DNA from: Pseudomonas paralcaligenes
GTDB taxonomy: Bacteria > Pseudomonadota > Gammaproteobacteria > Pseudomonadales > Pseudomonadaceae
Direction of reading: 5' to 3'
Assembly: GCF_019655855.1 (NCBI RefSeq)
Contig: NZ_BPFX01000005.1
Location: 109,013-173,012 of the forward strand
Length of the DNA stretch: 64,000 bases
Position numbers and translations under genes: made by a program. The notes under the pieces are model-generated. The model saw only the letters and a list, made by a program, of their open reading frames with translations, was not told the origin of the DNA and ran no database searches. Below, in pieces: positions 57,434-64,000 of the stretch. How positions within the stretch are numbered: the first letter of the stretch is position 1; each line of letters opens with the position of its first letter.

Positions 57434-57739
57434 ATGAGCATGCGCGACGCCATTCACCAGGTCCTGACCGGCCTGCAGCCCGAACACCTGGACGTGCTGG
57501 ACGAGAGCTATATGCACGGCCGCGGGCAGGAGACCCACTACAAGGCGGTGATCGTCAGCGAGGCCTTCGCCGGCCTCAACTCGGTCAAGCGCCACCAGAA
57601 GGTCTATGCCACCCTCGGCGAGCTGATGGGCCGCTTCCACGCCCTGGCCCTGCACACCTACACCCCAGAGGAGTGGGCGCAGCAGGGCATGGCGCCGGAC
57701 TCGCCGACCTGCCGTGGCGGCAGCAAGCACGATCACTGA
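57434..57739 (+). CDS. bolA: BolA family protein
   Basis: A 101-residue BolA with the invariant [36 protein letters not shown] core: here [13 protein letters not shown], the Cys-free loop, and [16 protein letters not shown] with the Fe-S ligand His. BolA partners with monothiol glutaredoxins in iron-sulfur trafficking and also acts as a transcription regulator of cell shape and biofilm. The ATG at 57434 follows AGGAG. A REP-like hairpin begins 12 nt after the stop. Confidence 0.9.
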   Translation: MSMRDAIHQVLTGLQPEHLDVLDESYMHGRGQETHYKAVIVSEAFAGLNSVKRHQKVYATLGELMGRFHALALHTYTPEEWAQQGMAPDSPTCRGGSKHDH

Positions 57740-57751
57740 GAGCGGTGTCTT

Positions 57752-57812
57752 GTGGGACCGGCCTTGGCCGCGAAATGGTGGTCAAGACCTTCGCGGCCAA
57801 GGCCGCTCCCAC
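57752..57812. repeat. REP-like inverted repeat (GTGGGA...GCGGCC type)
   Basis: GTGGGACCGGCCTTGGCCGC at the left and GCGGCCAAGGCCGCTCCCAC at the right are near-complementary arms. Similar GTGGGAGCGG arms occur at 62669 and, in a variant form, at 62821. These are typical Pseudomonas extragenic palindromes and may limit read-through. Confidence 0.75.
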
Positions 57813-57962
57813 CAAGACCGCTTCCACTCTCTCTCCATTGATCCGGGCCGGCTGCAGAGCCATGTCCGCCTGGGTTAGAATCGCCTCCGCGCCGGCTCCA
57901 GCCGGCGCTTCCATTTTCATCCCCGGTCCGCCCTTTGCGAGGGCGACCACTGGAGAGCGTCC

Positions 57963-58901
57963 ATGACCGACAAGATCGTCGTGGCGGCGTTGTACAAGTT
58001 CGTCTCCCTGCCGGACTACCAAGCGCTGCGCGAACCCCTGCTGAACACCATGCTCGAACACGGCGTGAAGGGCACCCTGCTGCTCGCCGAGGAAGGCATC
58101 AACGGTACCGTCTCCGCCTCCCGTGAAGGCATCGACGGCCTGCTCGCCTGGCTGCGCCGCGACGCACGCCTGGCCGACGTGGACCACAAGGAGTCCTACT
58201 GTGACGAGCAGCCCTTCTACCGCACCAAGGTCAAGCTGAAGAAGGAGATCGTCACCCTCGGCGTGCCGGGCGTGGACCCCAACCAGCGGGTCGGCACCTA
58301 CGTCGAGCCCAAGGACTGGAACGCCCTGCTCGACGATCCCGAAGTGCTGCTGATCGACACCCGCAACGACTACGAGGTAGCGATCGGTACCTTCGAGGGC
58401 GCCGTCGACCCGAAGACCAAGTCCTTCCGTGAATTCCCCGAGTACATCAAGGCCCACTACGACCCGGCCAGGCACAAGAAGGTCGCCATGTTCTGCACCG
58501 GCGGCATCCGCTGCGAGAAGGCGTCCAGCTACATGCTCGGCGAGGGCTTCGAGGAGGTGTTCCACCTCAAGGGCGGCATCCTCAAGTACCTGGAAGAGGT
58601 ACCGCAGGAACAGACCAAATGGCGCGGCGACTGCTTCGTCTTCGACAACCGGGTGACCGTGCGCCACGACCTCACCGAGGGCGACTACGACCAGTGCCAC
58701 GCCTGCCGCAACCCGATCTCGGTCGAGGATCGCCAGAGCGAGCGCTATTCGCCCGGCATCAGCTGCCCGCACTGCTGGGACTCCCTGCCGGAGAAGACCC
58801 GCCAGGCTGCCCGCGAGCGCCAGAAGCAGATCGAGATCGCCCAGGCGCGCAACCTGCCGCACCCCATCGGCTACAACTACAAGGCGCTGCAGGAAGGCTG
58901 A
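57963..58901 (+). CDS. trhO: tRNA uridine(34) hydroxylase TrhO
   Basis: A 312-residue YceA/TrhO protein that hydroxylates U34 to ho5U (precursor of cmo5U) in oxygen-dependent fashion. An N-terminal acylphosphatase-like part has [18 protein letters not shown], the rhodanese domain (about 120-220) has [14 protein letters not shown] and the active loop CTGGIRCEK, and the C terminus has two cysteine pairs, CHACRNP and CPHC, of unknown use. The start has GGAGAG 7 nt before the ATG. Confidence 0.92.
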   Translation: MTDKIVVAALYKFVSLPDYQALREPLLNTMLEHGVKGTLLLAEEGINGTVSASREGIDGLLAWLRRDARLADVDHKESYCDEQPFYRTKVKLKKEIVTLGVPGVDPNQRVGTYVEPKDWNALLDDPEVLLIDTRNDYEVAIGTFEGAVDPKTKSFREFPEYIKAHYDPARHKKVAMFCTGGIRCEKASSYMLGEGFEEVFHLKGGILKYLEEVPQEQTKWRGDCFVFDNRVTVRHDLTEGDYDQCHACRNPISVEDRQSERYSPGISCPHCWDSLPEKTRQAARERQKQIEIAQARNLPHPIGYNYKALQEG

Positions 58902-58979
58902 ACCGCTGCCCCAAACGGCCGCTCTGTACGTACACTGCAGCCATGCTCATCTCGTCGCCTGGCGACTAAGGACCGCGTC

Positions 58980-59615
58980 GTGCGCCCAGCCCGTCTGCTC
59001 TATGTGATGGACCCCATGTGCTCCTGGTGCTGGGGCTTCGCGCCGGTGGTGCGGGCCCTGGCCGAGCAGGCCGGCGCGGCCGGCGTGCCGACCCGGCTGG
59101 TACTCGGCGGGCTGCGCCGGGAGCGGGCGGCGCTCGACCCGGCGACGCGGGCGCGGATCCTCGCCCACTGGCAGGCGGTGCATGCCGGCACCGGCCAGCC
59201 GTTCGGCTTCGACGACGCGCTGCCGGAAGGCTTCGTCTACGACACCGAGCCGGCCTGCCGCGCCCTGGTCGTCGCCCGCGAGCTGGACGAGGAGAGCGTC
59301 TGGCCGCTGCTCGAACTGATCCAGCACGCCTTCTACGTGGAAGGTCGCGACGTCACCCGCGCCCAGGTGCTGGTCGAGCTGGCCGAGCGCGCCGGCATCC
59401 CGCGCATCGAGTTCGCCGCGGCCTTCGATAGCCCGGCGATGCTGGCGGCCACCGAGGCCGACTTCACCTGGGTGCAGGACCTGGGCATCGCCGGCTTCCC
59501 CACCCTGCTCGCCGAGCGTGCGGGCCAGCTGGCCCTGCTGACCAACGGCTACCAGCCGCTGGATGCCCTGGCGCCGCTGCTGGGACGCTGGCTGGAGCAG
59601 GCCGCCCATGCCTGA
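58980..59615 (+). CDS. DsbA-family (FrnE-like) thioredoxin-fold protein
   Basis: A 211-residue cytoplasmic-looking DsbA-fold protein. The active motif CSWC sits near residues 14-17 in YVMDPMCSWCWGFAP, and the cis-Pro loop is in GIAGFPTLL. No signal peptide is seen, so a cytosolic oxidoreductase, isomerase or glutathione-related role similar to FrnE is more likely than periplasmic folding. The GTG at 58980 gives MRPARLLYVMD. The end overlaps the ABC exporter start by 8 nt. Confidence 0.85.
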   Translation: MRPARLLYVMDPMCSWCWGFAPVVRALAEQAGAAGVPTRLVLGGLRRERAALDPATRARILAHWQAVHAGTGQPFGFDDALPEGFVYDTEPACRALVVARELDEESVWPLLELIQHAFYVEGRDVTRAQVLVELAERAGIPRIEFAAAFDSPAMLAATEADFTWVQDLGIAGFPTLLAERAGQLALLTNGYQPLDALAPLLGRWLEQAAHA

Positions 59616-61386
59616 TCGTCTGACCTGGGCGGAGATTCGCCGCCTCGCGATGCGTCATCGCAAGGGCCTGCTGCTGGCCAACCTGATCGCCGTGTTCGCC
59701 ACCCTGTGCAGCGTGCCGATCCCGCTGCTGTTGCCGCTGCTGGTGGACGAGATTCTGCTGGAGCAGGGCGACGCGGCGCTGCGCTTCATGGACCGCTTCC
59801 TGCCCGACGCCTGGGAAAACGCCATCGGCTACATCGGCCTGATGCTGGCGCTGACCCTGCTGCTGCGCCTCGGCGCGCTGGTCAGCAACGTGCTGCAGGC
59901 ACGGCTGTTCGCCGGCCTGTCCAAGGACGTGATCTACCGCCTGCGCGTGCGCCTGATCGAACGGCTCAAGCGGATCGCCCTGGGCGAGTACGAGAACCTG
60001 GGCGGCGGCACCGTCAGCGCGCATCTGGTGACCGATCTGGACACCCTCGACAAGTTCATTGGCGAGACCCTGAGCAAGGTGCTGGTGGCGTTGCTGACCC
60101 TGACTGGGACCGCCGCCGTGCTGATCTGGATGCACTGGCAGCTGGCCCTGCTGATCCTGCTGTTCAACCCGCTGGTGATCTACGCCACGGTGCAGCTGGG
60201 CAAGCAAGTCAAGCATCTGAAGAAGCTGGAGAACGACAGCACCTCGCGCTTCACCCAGGCGCTGACCGAGACCCTGGAGGCGATCCAGGAAGTGCGCGCC
60301 GGCAACCGCCAGGGCTTCTTCCTCGGCCGCCTCGGCCAGCGTGCCCGCGAGGTGCGCGACTACGCGGTGGCCTCCCAGTGGAAGAGCGATGCGGCCGGGC
60401 GCACCAGCGGCCTGCTGTTCCAGTTCGGCATCGACATGTTCCGCGCGGCGGCCATGCTCACCGTGCTGCTGTCGGACCTCACCATCGGCCAGATGCTCGC
60501 CGTGTTCAGCTACCTCTGGTTCATGATCGGGCCGGTGGAGCAGCTGCTCAGCCTGCAGTACGCCTACTACGCGGCCGGCGGCGCCCTGGCGCGGATAAAC
60601 GAACTGCTGGCGCGGGCCGACGAGCCGCAGCACGAAGGCCGCATCGACCCGTTCCGCGGCCGCGAGACGGTCGGCATCGAGGTGCGCGGGCTGACCTTCG
60701 CCTACCGCGACGACCCGGTGCTGCAGGACCTCGACCTGTCCATCGCGCCCGGCGAGAAGGTTGCCCTGGTCGGCGCCAGCGGTGGTGGCAAGAGCACTCT
60801 GGTGCAACTGCTGCTCGGCCTCTACACGGCCCAGGCCGGGACTATCCGCTTCGGCGGCGCCAGCCTCGAGGAAATCGGTCTGGAAAGGGTGCGCGAGAAC
60901 GTGGCGGTGGTGCTGCAGCATCCGGCGCTGTTCAACGACACGGTGCGGGCCAACCTGTGCATGGGCCGCGACCGTAGCGACGAAGCCTGCTGGCAGGCGC
61001 TGGAGATCGCCCAGCTGGCCTCCACCATCCGCGGGCTGCCGGAGGGCCTGGACAGCATGGTCGGTCGCTCCGGTGTGCGCCTGTCCGGCGGCCAGCGCCA
61101 GCGCCTGGCCATCGCCCGCATGGTGCTGGCCGAACCCAGGGTGGTGATCCTCGACGAAGCCACTTCGGCCCTGGATGCCGCCACCGAATACGCGCTGCAC
61201 GAAGCGCTGGGCCGCTTCCTCAATGGCCGCACCACGCTGATCGTGGCGCACCGCCTGAGCGCGGTGAAGCAGGCCGACCGGGTGCTGGTGTTCGACGGCG
61301 GCAGCATCGCCGAGGATGGCGACCACCAGCAGCTGATCGCCGAAGGCGGGCTGTACGCCAAGCTCTACGGGCATCTGCAGCACTAG
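59608..61386 (+). CDS. ABC exporter, fused permease and ATP-binding domains
   Basis: A 592-residue half-transporter. Residues 1-310 contain about six membrane helices, including ANLIAVFATLCSVPIPLLLPL. The ATP domain (about 350-592) has Walker A GASGGGKST, Q-loop VVLQHPALF, signature LSGGQRQRLAIARM, Walker B VVILDEATSALD and the switch His in IVAHRLS. Related exporters carry lipids or small molecules; MsbA-like architecture but without the MsbA-specific signature I can identify. Overlaps the DsbA-like gene, so coupled translation is expected. Confidence 0.91.
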   Translation: MPDRLTWAEIRRLAMRHRKGLLLANLIAVFATLCSVPIPLLLPLLVDEILLEQGDAALRFMDRFLPDAWENAIGYIGLMLALTLLLRLGALVSNVLQARLFAGLSKDVIYRLRVRLIERLKRIALGEYENLGGGTVSAHLVTDLDTLDKFIGETLSKVLVALLTLTGTAAVLIWMHWQLALLILLFNPLVIYATVQLGKQVKHLKKLENDSTSRFTQALTETLEAIQEVRAGNRQGFFLGRLGQRAREVRDYAVASQWKSDAAGRTSGLLFQFGIDMFRAAAMLTVLLSDLTIGQMLAVFSYLWFMIGPVEQLLSLQYAYYAAGGALARINELLARADEPQHEGRIDPFRGRETVGIEVRGLTFAYRDDPVLQDLDLSIAPGEKVALVGASGGGKSTLVQLLLGLYTAQAGTIRFGGASLEEIGLERVRENVAVVLQHPALFNDTVRANLCMGRDRSDEACWQALEIAQLASTIRGLPEGLDSMVGRSGVRLSGGQRQRLAIARMVLAEPRVVILDEATSALDAATEYALHEALGRFLNGRTTLIVAHRLSAVKQADRVLVFDGGSIAEDGDHQQLIAEGGLYAKLYGHLQH

Positions 61387-61401
61387 CGCAAGAGGTCTCG
61401 T

Positions 61402-61536
61402 GGTGCGCACGGCGCACCCTACGGCAAGCATTCCGGGCTACGGCTGTAGGGTGCGCCGTGCGCACCGGTTGGAGCCATGCCTTGGCGTAGGGCGGGTGAA
61501 ACCCGCGAATCCGCCCGCGGTTTTCACCCGCCCTAC
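61402..61536. repeat. Cluster of dispersed palindromic repeats
   Basis: The right-hand arm GGTGCGCACGGCGCACCCTA of the GTAGGGTGCGC element (61402-61421) is followed by the opposite arm at 61446-61466, in outward orientation. A second, related hairpin GTAGGGCGGGTGAAA (61488-61502) pairs with TTTCACCCGCCCTAC (61522-61536). All lie between the ABC exporter and the terminator. Confidence 0.7.
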
Positions 61537-61551
61537 GTGCTGCCCGAACAG

Positions 61552-61588
61552 AAAAAAGCCGCAGCCCTGCAAGGGGCTGCGGCTTTTT
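61552..61588. terminator. Bidirectional rho-independent terminator
   Basis: Stem GCCGCAGCCC/GGGCTGCGGC (61558-61567 with 61574-61583), with an A-run before and T-run after, between the convergent ABC exporter and TorF-type porin genes. Confidence 0.93.
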
Positions 61589-61603
61589 CCTGACGGTGTT
61601 GCT

Positions 61604-62326
61604 TCAGAAGGACTTGGACACGGCCACGGTCAGGTTGGAGTCGCAGTAGTCGTCCTTGCCGTAGGCCGCCTCGCAGGACTCCGACGCGATGTCCGTATCG
61701 GTGTAGGTCAGCGACACGTCCAGGCCGAGGATGGTCTTGCCGATGCCCAGGCTCCAGTCCTTGTAGTCGTCGCCACCGGCCTTCTGGTCGGTCAGGCCGT
61801 AGGTGGCGAACACGGTCAGCTCGTACGGCAGCGAGTATTCGTAGCCGACCCAGGTATAAGTCGGATGAATCCCGGTCTCCACACCGTACTTGTGCCCCAG
61901 GGTGAAGCCGTAGGCGGTGATGCTGGGGATCACCTCGTAGCCGTTCCAGGCGCTGGCCTGCGGGTAGGTGTACTTGGCCAGCTGCAGGTCGACGGAGATG
62001 TCGTCGGTGAAGCCGTAGCCGTAGCCGATGTAGTAGTCGATCTCGGCGTCGGCCCCGCTGGTGTTGCCGGGGAAGGCCTCGTCGTCCACGTTCGAGCCCC
62101 ACACACCGGCATACAGACCGCTCTCGTGGGCGACGTCCAGGCTGCCCTGGATGGCGGCCTGGCCGGCGGTCTGCGACTGGCCGCGCCAGATGTAGTCGCT
62201 GGCCAGGGTGGCGGTCATGCTCACGTCGAACTTGCCCAGCGGGCTGTCGAAGCTTTCCGCGGTGGCGATGCCCGCCAGCGAGACCAGGGTGGTGGTGGAA
62301 AGAGCCAGAGTCAGTTTCTTCAGCAT
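61604..62326 (-). CDS. TorF-family putative outer-membrane porin
   Basis: A 240-residue protein with a signal peptide (LTLALSTTTLVSLAGIATA, about 4-22). The mature part is a series of amphipathic beta-strands with many aromatic residues and a final Phe (VAVSKSF), as in outer-membrane barrels. SDYIWRGQSQTAGQAAIQG is the family hallmark of TorF/Gcw_chp proteins. Two pairs of Cys (SCEAAYGKDDYCD) near the end could form a loop disulfide. Ribosome site AGGAG lies 6 nt before the ATG at 62326. Substrate unknown. Confidence 0.86.
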   Translation of the reverse strand: MLKKLTLALSTTTLVSLAGIATAESFDSPLGKFDVSMTATLASDYIWRGQSQTAGQAAIQGSLDVAHESGLYAGVWGSNVDDEAFPGNTSGADAEIDYYIGYGYGFTDDISVDLQLAKYTYPQASAWNGYEVIPSITAYGFTLGHKYGVETGIHPTYTWVGYEYSLPYELTVFATYGLTDQKAGGDDYKDWSLGIGKTILGLDVSLTYTDTDIASESCEAAYGKDDYCDSNLTVAVSKSF

Positions 62327-62914
62327 TTCGTACTCCTGAATGCGCAAAGTGTCGGGTGGCTTTCCTTGGTTTTATTCGCTCTGGTGGCGATTTCTGTTAA
62401 GCCGCTTCGCTATAAGCGCTATTCGTGCCAGCTTTAAGGAAATCGATATTTATCAACGGATTGAGGCGAGGGCGGAGGCGTTTGAAGGCGCTTCAAGGCG
62501 ACCGATGTGCACCGGGTGGGCACCGCTGGCCCGCTAATGGGGCGCCGTAAGAAGGAGGTAGGGCAGGGCCTGGAGGAGAGAAGAAAGCGCCTGCTGCGTT
62601 CGAGGTAGGGGCGTCTGCGGCTCACATAAGAAATGATCGGGCGCGCTCAGTTGCTGGTGAACTCAGCTCTGTGGGAGCGGACTTGTCCGCGAACAAGACT
62701 GACAACAAAGCTTCGCGGCCAAGGCCGCTCCCACAGAGATAGCCCGCGATACTCAGTTGGGGATCATGAGCCGATCTGCCGCACACCAGGAAAAGCGCCC
62801 GTACGGCCCGATAAGCACCGTTGTAGGAGCGGATTTGTCCGCGAACGGATCCTGGTCAAGTCCGCTCCTGCAAGGGGCACATGAGCGCGTACAGGTTGCG
62901 GGTCAGATAGAGCC
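62327..62914. other. 588-bp gene-free region with REP-like elements
   Basis: No convincing gene is present. Two REP-like inverted repeats are visible. The first, 62669-62736, has arms CTGTGGGAGCGG and CCGCTCCCACAG around CTTCGCGGCC. The second, 62821-62875, has arms GTAGGAGCGGA and TCCGCTCCTGC. The part next to the porin (about 62327-62460) is A/T-richer and should contain its promoter. Confidence 0.6.
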
Positions 62915-64000
62915 TTACCTCGGCTGGATATCGCCTGCCTGCCATCTGCTCTCACTGTCACTGATGGCCTGTGCGATGTCGCTGAGCTGATAGGAGGGCA
63001 GTTCTTTCGGCAGCGGGTCGAGCCCGACGCTGGCGAACAGCTGGCCGTAGCTGTTGCGCAGCTCGGCGTAGGCCAGGTCGCGGCGCAGGTCCGCTTGCAG
63101 GGTGTTGAGCTCGGCCTGGATCAGCTCCAGCTCGCCGATGCTCTGGGCCTTGTGGCGGTTGCGCAGCTGCCCGGCGATCTCACCGTCCAGCGCCGCCAGC
63201 TGCTGGCTGGTCTGGAACTGGCGCTGGGATTCGCGGAAGTTGGCGTTGGCCACGTACAGCTGGGCCAGCACCGCCATGGACATGGCCTGGCGTCGGGCGT
63301 CGGCGACCTGCTGGCCGGCCTTGGCCACGTCGATGGCGGCGGGCGCGGAGAGCACGTTGAACAGGTTCCAGGTGACCTTCACGCCGTAGTCGGCCCAGCT
63401 CTGGTTGACCAGGAAGCTGTTGCTGTCGTAGTGGCCGCCGGCGGAGAATTCCAGGCCGGGCAGCAGGCGCAGCATGGCCTTGCGGGTTTCGGCGGCGCTG
63501 ATCCGGGTCTGGTAGTCCTGCTCGCGCAGCTCGGGGCGGTTGGCCAGGGCCAGCTGCTCCAGCTGGGCCAGCTCGACCTTCAGCTCCGGCACCGGGTAGT
63601 CGCCGCTCTCGGCCAGGCTGAAAGAAGTGCCCGGGGCCAGGTTGATCAGCGTGGCCAGCTCGGTCTTGGCCAGCGACAGCGCACGGCGCTGCTGCTCCAG
63701 CTGGCGGGTGGCCTCGATCAGGGCGCGCTGGTAGCTGAGGGTCTGGACCTGGTCGCCGATGCGCTCGCGGGTCATCCGCTGGCTGTCGTCGCGGGCGCGG
63801 TCGACGCGGGCCATCAGCTCGTCGATCTGCTTGAGCAGGCGCTCGGCCGCCACCGCGCGCCAGTAGGCGGAGCGCACGTCCTGAATGATGGTGTGGACGA
63901 CCTTGCGCCGGCGTTCCTGGACGATCAGGCGCTGGTCGGCCGCCTGCTTGGCGCTGACGTAGGCGACACCGAAGTCGAGTACGTTCCAGACCATGGTCAG
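62915..64000 (-). CDS. TolC-family outer-membrane efflux protein (truncated by window end)
   Basis: The C-terminal 361 residues or so of a TolC/OEP protein; the 5' end lies beyond the window. The long amphipathic helices with heptads (ALIEATRQLEQQRRALSLAKTELATL-type, from about 63640), the VTWNLFNVLSAP segment and the GVAYVSAKQAADQ stretch are those of periplasmic tunnel proteins used by type I secretion or RND/ABC efflux. The ending LPSYQLSDIAQAIS suggests a short tail. The partner genes should be outside the window, upstream on the minus strand. Confidence 0.88.
   Translation of the reverse strand: MTMVWNVLDFGVAYVSAKQAADQRLIVQERRRKVVHTIIQDVRSAYWRAVAAERLLKQIDELMARVDRARDDSQRMTRERIGDQVQTLSYQRALIEATRQLEQQRRALSLAKTELATLINLAPGTSFSLAESGDYPVPELKVELAQLEQLALANRPELREQDYQTRISAAETRKAMLRLLPGLEFSAGGHYDSNSFLVNQSWADYGVKVTWNLFNVLSAPAAIDVAKAGQQVADARRQAMSMAVLAQLYVANANFRESQRQFQTSQQLAALDGEIAGQLRNRHKAQSIGELELIQAELNTLQADLRRDLAYAELRNSYGQLFASVGLDPLPKELPSYQLSDIAQAISDSESRWQAGDIQPR

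Overview
The window reads as chromosomal DNA of a high-G+C gammaproteobacterium and almost certainly a Pseudomonas. The pointers are the order mupP-ubiG-mtaD/mtnA-gyrA-serC-pheA-hisC-(tyrA-aroA)-cmk-rpsA-ihfB-[LPS genes]-wbpM-comEA-like, the fused tyrA-aroA gene, the NAGGN osmolyte operon beside a 7TM hybrid kinase, a two-domain PPK2 (pap), and Pseudomonas-type palindromic repeats. Coding density is very high, and no tRNA, rRNA, prophage or CRISPR array was seen.

Layout. (1) 25-5155: a nitroreductase, then a minus-strand envelope-stress block (cpxR-like regulator, Spy/CpxP-like protein, cpxA-like kinase) with YciI- and YciB-family genes. (2) 5221-9833: yciV, yciO, scpA, scpB, a DUF1289 gene and rluB, on the plus strand. 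(3) 9976-14632: on the minus strand, a diguanylate cyclase, yciK, mupP, ubiG and a methylthioadenosine deaminase. (4) 14738-27575: on the plus strand, mtnA, gyrA, the serine/aromatic/histidine operon serC-pheA-hisC-tyrA/aroA-cmk, rpsA, ihfB and a lapA-domain gene. (5) 27640-32036: a very short LPS/O-antigen locus (epimerase, WbpL-like initiating transferase, WbpM) and a ComEA-like protein. (6) 32245-33908: a dehydrogenase and a hydroxypyruvate-isomerase-like gene. (7) 33919-36087: a solitary 722-residue divergent tubulin/FtsZ-superfamily protein, the most unusual gene here. (8) 36472-38861: an MFS transporter, an unrecognised protein, a YnfA-type protein and a 267-bp element with 20-bp terminal inverted repeats. 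(9) 38859-46734: a YheU-family protein, a 7TM hybrid kinase and the three-gene NAGGN operon. (10) 46870-49700: a persulfide-handling operon (haem-binding DUF3365-like protein, CsoR/CstR-type repressor, rhodanese, TauE/SafE exporter, persulfide dioxygenase) with three copies of a G-tract operator-like sequence. (11) 49874-64000: mnmC, pap, a DMT transporter, an oxidoreductase, fumC, a DUF2059 protein, bolA, trhO, a DsbA-like protein, an ABC exporter, a TorF-type porin and a truncated TolC-family gene.

Main points of interest are the tubulin-like protein, isoleucine at GyrA position 83 (the position and residue of classical quinolone resistance in P. aeruginosa), the collapsed O-antigen locus, the structured inverted-repeat element whose tip supplies a neighbour's stop codon, and the candidate persulfide-responsive operators. 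All functional statements rest on motif reading and family knowledge; no searches were run.
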